64,000 nt of DNA from Pratylenchus scribneri. Its lineage: Eukaryota; Nematoda; Chromadorea; Rhabditida; Pratylenchidae. The position numbers were made by a program, and so were the translations under genes. Location of the stretch: NCBI GenBank assembly GCA_030063045.1, contig JAQSEB010000004.1:558001-622000 (forward strand). Reading direction: 5' to 3'. Below, one piece after another: positions 60,701 to 64,000 of the stretch; the stretch's first letter is position 1; every line of letters starts with the position of its first letter. The notes under the pieces were generated by a model. It saw nothing but the letters and a program-made list of their open reading frames with translations. It was not told where the DNA came from and searched no databases.

Positions 60701-63495
60701 TTTTCATATTTTCATATTCTCATATTTTCATATTTTCAATATTTTTATATTTTCATACTTTTTATATTTTTATATTTTCAATATTTTCAATATTTTTATA
60801 TTTTCATATTCTCATAATTTAATTTTCTCATAATTTCAATTTCTCATAATTTCAATTTCTCATAATTTCAATTTCTCATAATTTCATTTTCTCATAATTT
60901 CAATTTCTCATAATTTCAATTTCTCATACATAATTTCAATTTCTCATAATTTCAATTTCTCATAATTTCATTTTCTCATAATTTCAATTTCTCATAATTT
61001 CAATTTCTCATACATAATTTCAATTTCTCATAATTTCAATTTCTCATAATTTCAATTTCTCATACATAATTTCAATTTCTCATAATTTCAATTTCTCATA
61101 CATAATTTCAATTTCTCATACATAATTTTCAATTTCTCATAATTTCAATTTCTCATTATTTCAATTTCTCATACATAATTTTCAATTTCTCATAATTTCA
61201 ATTTCTCATAATTTCAATTTCTCATAATTTCAATTTCTCATACATAATTTCAATTTCTCATAATTTCAATTTCTCATACATAATTTTCAATTTCTCATAA
61301 TTTCAATTTCTCATTATTTCAATTTCTCATACATAATTTCAATTTCTCATAATTTCAATTTCTCATACATAATTTCAATTTCTCATAATTTCAATTTCTC
61401 ATACATAATTTTCAATTTCTCATAATTTCAATTTCTCATAATTTCAATTTCTCATACATAATTTCAATTTCTCATAATTTCAATTTCTCATACATAATTT
61501 TCAATTTCTCATAATTTCAATTTCTCATTATTTCAATTTCTCATAATTTCAATTTCTATTTTCAATTATTTTGAGCAAATATCTAAAATTTCGATTTTTT
61601 GATTCATAGTTTTTCTGAAGCGAACTTTAACCACCTATAAATAGGATTAAGAAAATTTTAATATTTAAAGGTGACGGATAAAGGTGGATATTCGGCCACA
61701 GTTTCAACGACCCGAATTGTGCGCGATTCTGTTGTTTTGACAGTGATGCTAGGCAAGCCAAAATTCATATTCCAATTCTATGTCAATTTCAATGCAATTT
61801 TAGCCCTCAAAACAATTGTTGTTAGTTTCCAAAAACAATTGAATGTTGTTCATTGGCTTCGAATTGCTCGAATTGGTCAGTACTACAATTTATTTTGATT
61901 TTATTTTCATTTTACAGTGCGTGAAATGATTGCGAAAAAATGTGGCGGTCCATCACTTGGTCCATTCCTCAAATTTATGATGGGCTCAAATTTGCCAATT
62001 TCGGAAATGTTGCATCCAATTGTGCAAAGTAAACTGAATCAAAGGCCGGCGAATGAGATTGAATCGGCATGGCAAACGGAAATGAGGGAAAAATTGACAA
62101 AAGTGAAGGGTGTTGGAATTGCCACTCAAAATGAGCAATTCCGCAAGGGAATTTTCTCCCAATTACGGACATTCCATCGGGAATTACAAATGCTCAAAGA
62201 GGATTTTGTCAATCGCAATTTGGGTACGGACCATTTTTGCCATCTATTCTTTTATTTTACAGAAATTCCCCGTTCCCATACTCCAACAATTGGGGGCGAA
62301 TTGCACTCGGATTCAGGCAGTTCCCAGGGCACCGGAATTCGTGATTCACGTCGACTGAGTTCATCGACGGCACTGGGAAAATTGCGATGGATTCAAAGGG
62401 GAGGAGCCGAAAGGGAGGAAGGAAAGGGAAAATGCAGCCTTCAAACACAACAGACACTCCAAGACAACACAATTCCCGAGGACACGGCAGCGGAAGAGGA
62501 AAATGGAACAAATGCATCACCTTCTGCCGCTGGGCCAAGCAGCAGTCGAGGCGGTGTCAACAAAAGTCCATCGTTGCCATTCAGCAGCATCAGAAGTTCA
62601 ATTCGGCACCATCAAAATGTTGGAATGTTCCGAAGTATGAGGAAAAAGACGGCGGCCACCTGCAAATTAGGAGATGTCGAAACTGGAAGAATGGCCGAAA
62701 AAGATAATGAAAAAACAGAAGGGCAACAGAAAAGTGGAGAAGAAAGGGGAGGAAGTGTGGAATTGAAGGAAGTTCGAAGGAGCCGATCATTGAAAAGGTT
62801 ATTTTGGAAGGGTAATGTATCTAGGATACGCCCCAACATGTTGTTGAGCCAACTTGTCTCCATTACTCATCAAGGACTCAATTAAGTTTGATGTTTTTAG
62901 TAAATTAAAGATCAGACTTTTGGCTATACAATGATATTAATTTTATTTAAATTGCTTTAAAATTGATGGAGTTATGCTTGAAAGTCACTGAAATTTTCGC
63001 GAATCCATAGTAAAGGATATTTAAAAAGTTGTTAGGCCATAACTTCAAAAATTTTAACTAATTTAAATTAAATTAATATTATTAGATAGCCGAAAGTCTG
63101 CTCTTTAATTTGATAATTACATCATTAAAATTGGTTCAGTCCTTGTAGTTATTATAATCGATGTCAGTTTGGGGCGTAACGCGTAATGAATCCATCTATC
63201 AATTCATGATGCCTCTTTTTAAGATACAATGCCCCGAGGCCAAGTGAAGATGAAGGAGGCCAACATTCCCAAGACATTATTACGGAACCAACAACGCCCT
63301 CACAAAGTTCCTCTCTGACATTTCAGGAACGACCACGGGGTGAGATATAAAAATAATTTAAATAATTCAATCATTCAATTCATTCTTTCAGTGGTCTCAT
63401 TCTCCACGCCTCGGCACAGTAGCATTTCCCAGACAATCAGTGAGGCCGATTCAGAGGCCGAATTTGCCATTACATCGATTAAACATTTGATTTAA
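42757..63495 (+). CDS. unc-80: UNC-80, scaffold subunit of the NALCN sodium-leak channel complex
   Basis: Large HEAT-like scaffold that links NALCN/NCA channels to UNC-79 in neurons. I placed 51 exons, all in phase, giving about 3,601 aa (human UNC80 is about 3,250). Exons: 42757-42863, 42907-42981, 43027-43075, 43126-43376, 43428-43718, 43768-44452, 45241-45687, 45735-45983, 46028-46244, 46288-46358, 46413-46615, 46660-47042, 47434-47861, 48292-48576, 48624-48823, 48868-49324, 49771-49784, 49937-50007, 50221-50484, 50713-50860, 51714-51832, 51936-52229, 52346-52509, 53729-53814, 53861-53984, 54028-54397, 54443-54624, 54671-54910, 54954-54995, 55039-55243, 55288-55388, 55437-55640, 55687-55764, 55812-56002, 56050-56458, 57093-57126, 57173-57317, 57375-57616, 57835-57883, 57929-58447, 58499-58753, 58800-58968, 59014-59208, 59266-59389, 59432-59598, 61671-61752, 61804-61875, 61918-62223, 62263-62811, 63250-63339, 63392-63495. 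Diagnostic blocks: PLPIQSFLWRQT, DIAVLRCLLIRNWAEEGVFW, VQRCNRGDWPDW, FLDDGTVNNEKC, RMEEGAQ-like KMEEGAQLIFK, DLKQTLKKEQCDQA, VHGPDSHQGGIPTQFPVLED, KQFYILHRKPFLLQMF, SLLKLAPYDANTL. Introns 27 (54625) and 46 (61753) begin with GC. The start Met and the tiny exon 49771-49784 are the least certain. Confidence 0.93.
44490..45165. repeat. 28-29-bp tandem array with AATTCCGCCTG core in UNC-80 intron 6
   Basis: Unit AATTCCGCCTGGTTGACTAA plus GTTTTAAT, about 24 copies, sense relative to unc-80. Almost the same unit as the array at 11655-13910. Variants with TTGATTAAG and with an extra T recur as blocks (for example about 44570-44690 and 44800-44920). Confidence 0.95.
47095..47370. mobile_element. MITE copy B in UNC-80 intron 12
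   Basis: Inverted arms AAATTAAAGAGCAGACTTTT (47151-47170) and AAAAGTCTGCTCTTTAATTT (about 47304-47323) are perfect, with weaker outer arms CCATTTATAATAACT / AAGTTATTATAAATGG. No coding frame. It fills most of an otherwise long intron (47043-47433). Confidence 0.85.
47915..48190. repeat. Dispersed repeat, copy 2, in UNC-80 intron 13
   Basis: Shares word order with 9040-9300 (AAAATAATTAT, TTCTACATTAACAAAT, TATACCATT, ATCGAATTG, AAGTTAGAAATGATTAA, CTTATTGAATA). Non-coding. Confidence 0.55.
49420..49745. mobile_element. Foldback element in UNC-80 intron 16
   Basis: Left arm GATAGCCAATTTTGGAAGG, ATATACCATTTTAAAGC and CTCCTCTACAAAGTGGC; right arm GCCACTTTTTAGAGGA, GCTTTTAAATGGCATAT and GAGCTATGACC read as its degenerate reverse complement. 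Same family as 33590-33880 and 50925-51560. Confidence 0.7.
50925..51560. mobile_element. Nested or tandem foldback copies in UNC-80 intron 20
   Basis: Arms GATGGCAATATGCCATC, GCTCTAAATGTTC and AAAGTGGC near 50935-51015; AAATGACATATTGCTTTCC, TTAATTCCTCAATGATATAT near 51160-51205; a further inverted remnant GGCATTAACCAATTTAAGAAGG near 51460-51482. One intact element plus a fragment is the simplest reading. The intron is 853 bp. Confidence 0.55.
52540..53640. repeat. 29-30-bp tandem array with TAATTCCGCCTG core in UNC-80 intron 23
   Basis: Unit CATAATTCCGCCTGTTTTAT plus TTGCACCAAA, about 36 copies. Left copies carry GCCCC, right copies GCACC, and right copies alternate 29-bp (AAAATAATT) and 30-bp (AAACATAATT) forms as a dimeric unit. 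The 30-bp units keep frames open on both strands; this is not evidence of coding. The core equals that of the arrays at 11655, 44490 and 63880, with a new spacer. Confidence 0.95.
56500..56960. mobile_element. Long-arm foldback element in UNC-80 intron 35
   Basis: Arms of about 150 bp: AATCCAAATATAGCATT, CAATAATTAATT, CCAGAACCATTAATGGTTC, ATAAACCGGTTTCGAAAAAT, TCGATGTATCTC and CATGAATCTG at 56513-56658, with their reverse complements between 56788 and 56948. The loop holds a second weaker inverted pair (AAGTTATGGCC / GGCCATAAGTTTT). No transposase. Confidence 0.85.
57640..57800. repeat. Low-complexity TTTTTGAAAT tract in UNC-80 intron 38
   Basis: Imperfect repetition of TTTTTGAAATTTTT words inside the 218-bp intron. 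Simple sequence, non-coding. Confidence 0.7.
59700..61560. repeat. Two-part AT-rich array in UNC-80 intron 45
   Basis: Left part (about 59700-60800): TATTTTCATATTTTTATATT and TTTTCAATATTTTTATA words in irregular order. Right part (about 60800-61560): TTTCAATTTCTCATAA, 16-bp units with CATACA insertions. The switch between the two is sharp, near ATATTCTCATAATTTAATTT. The intron is 2,072 bp, the largest of the gene. Confidence 0.93.
62880..63170. mobile_element. MITE copy C in UNC-80 intron 49
   Basis: AAATTAAAGATCAGACTTTT (62902-62921) faces GAAAGTCTGCTCTTTAATTT (about 63091-63110), with outer arms as in copy B (AGTTATTATAA). Non-coding. Confidence 0.85.
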
Positions 63496-63566
63496 TCATT
63501 TTATTCTTTTAGACTATAAAATAACTTTTTTGAATAAACCGGTTTTATTTTTATCATTGAATGAAT

Positions 63567-63836
63567 TCAATAGGTGGCAGAAAGAGAACGAATAAATTCT
63601 TCGGCCTCTTTGTCCTCTTTCCTAGAAACAAGAACAGCCATAATTGTTGGATTAGTGGCTATAAAATTGGGTGGGATTTGAATTGAATTGTAAAGTAAGA
63701 AAGACTAACCCCTGGATGAAGGATGAGTCAAAACTAGATTGAATTGCTTCAATCCACCACCAGCTGCCCCTTGGGGACTGGCAAAGCCGGGCACTTCGTT
63801 CAAATCGAGAAAGGCTTCTCCAGCAAAATCGTTGGA
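63567..63836 (-). CDS. C-terminal end of a C2-domain protein (partial)
   Basis: Two - strand exons in phase: 63836-63710 and 63658-63567 (stop TGA at 63567-63569). The protein end reads NDFAGEAFLDLNEVPG, LKQFNLVLTH, NPTIMAVLVSRKEDKEAEEF, and ends SLSATY. The pattern DFxGEAFLDL followed by a beta strand matches the last strands of a C2 domain as found in Munc13/BAIAP3-type secretory proteins; which family is not certain. The stop is only about 70 bp from the UNC-80 stop (convergent). The rest lies beyond the window. Confidence 0.5.
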
Positions 63837-63879
63837 CTAAATAATAAAATTATTCTTAACAAAAGAAGTGAAATTAAAA

Positions 63880-64000
63880 AAAGGCGGATTTTTATTCTTA
63901 GAAACAGGCGGAATTATTAAAACTTAGTCAACCAGGCGGAATTATTCTAACCAGGCGGAATTATTCTAACCAGGCGGAATTTAAAACTTAGTCAAACAGG
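63880..64000. repeat. Start of another AATTCCGCCTG array (reverse orientation), cut by the window edge
   Basis: CAGGCGGAATTATT, AAAACTTAGTCAACCAGGCG and AACCAGGCGGAATT repeat to the end. Read on the - strand it is the same unit as at 44490-45165, and so is sense relative to the C2 gene in whose intron it lies. Confidence 0.9.

Overview
The window reads as nuclear DNA of a nematode. It is AT-rich. Genes are split into many small exons with introns mostly of 40-55 bp, and the proteins match nematode and animal neuronal families. About 8 of roughly 137 introns I could place begin with GC instead of GT. Frequent GC-AG introns are known from cyst nematodes (Heteroderidae), so a plant-parasitic tylenchid is my best guess; this is inference.

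Layout, left to right: (1) last exons of a + strand membrane protein (1-632), then a 2.9 kb array of a 32-bp repeat. (2) A Cys-loop GABA-type chloride channel subunit (+, 5829-8917). (3) A prolyl oligopeptidase with a secretory-type N-terminus (-, 20417-10182), whose introns hold a 28-bp array and a 152-bp satellite. (4) A lysosomal-type beta-hexosaminidase (+, 21298-24945). (5) A metabotropic GABA-B receptor subunit 1, gbb-1 (+, 25659-32770), carrying a non-autonomous mariner-like element and several MITEs. (6) Two small unrecognised proteins (33156-34069 and 35358-36133). (7) A DUF273-type glycosyltransferase (+, 37452-38919). (8) A MALT1 paracaspase (-, 41078-39068) with death domain, Ig region and intact His/Cys dyad. 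(9) A roughly 3,600-residue UNC-80 (+, 42757-63495, 51 exons), the scaffold of the NALCN sodium-leak channel. (10) The last two exons of a C2-domain protein on the - strand at the right edge.

Three of the genes act in neuronal excitability: ionotropic GABA receptor, GABA-B receptor and UNC-80. No operon is evident. POP/HEX and MALT1/UNC-80 are divergent pairs; the channel/POP, DUF273/MALT1 and UNC-80/C2 pairs are convergent.

The most unusual aspect is the non-coding part. Ten tandem arrays make up roughly a quarter of the window, most of them inside introns. Arrays in three different genes share one short core (TAATTCCGCCTG) with different spacers, and two others share a TTTCCGGAAA palindrome. 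At least four families of foldback/MITE elements recur in different introns. Exon models were built by hand from reading frame, splice sites and remembered family sequences. Reading phase was checked for each gene, but no alignment program was run.
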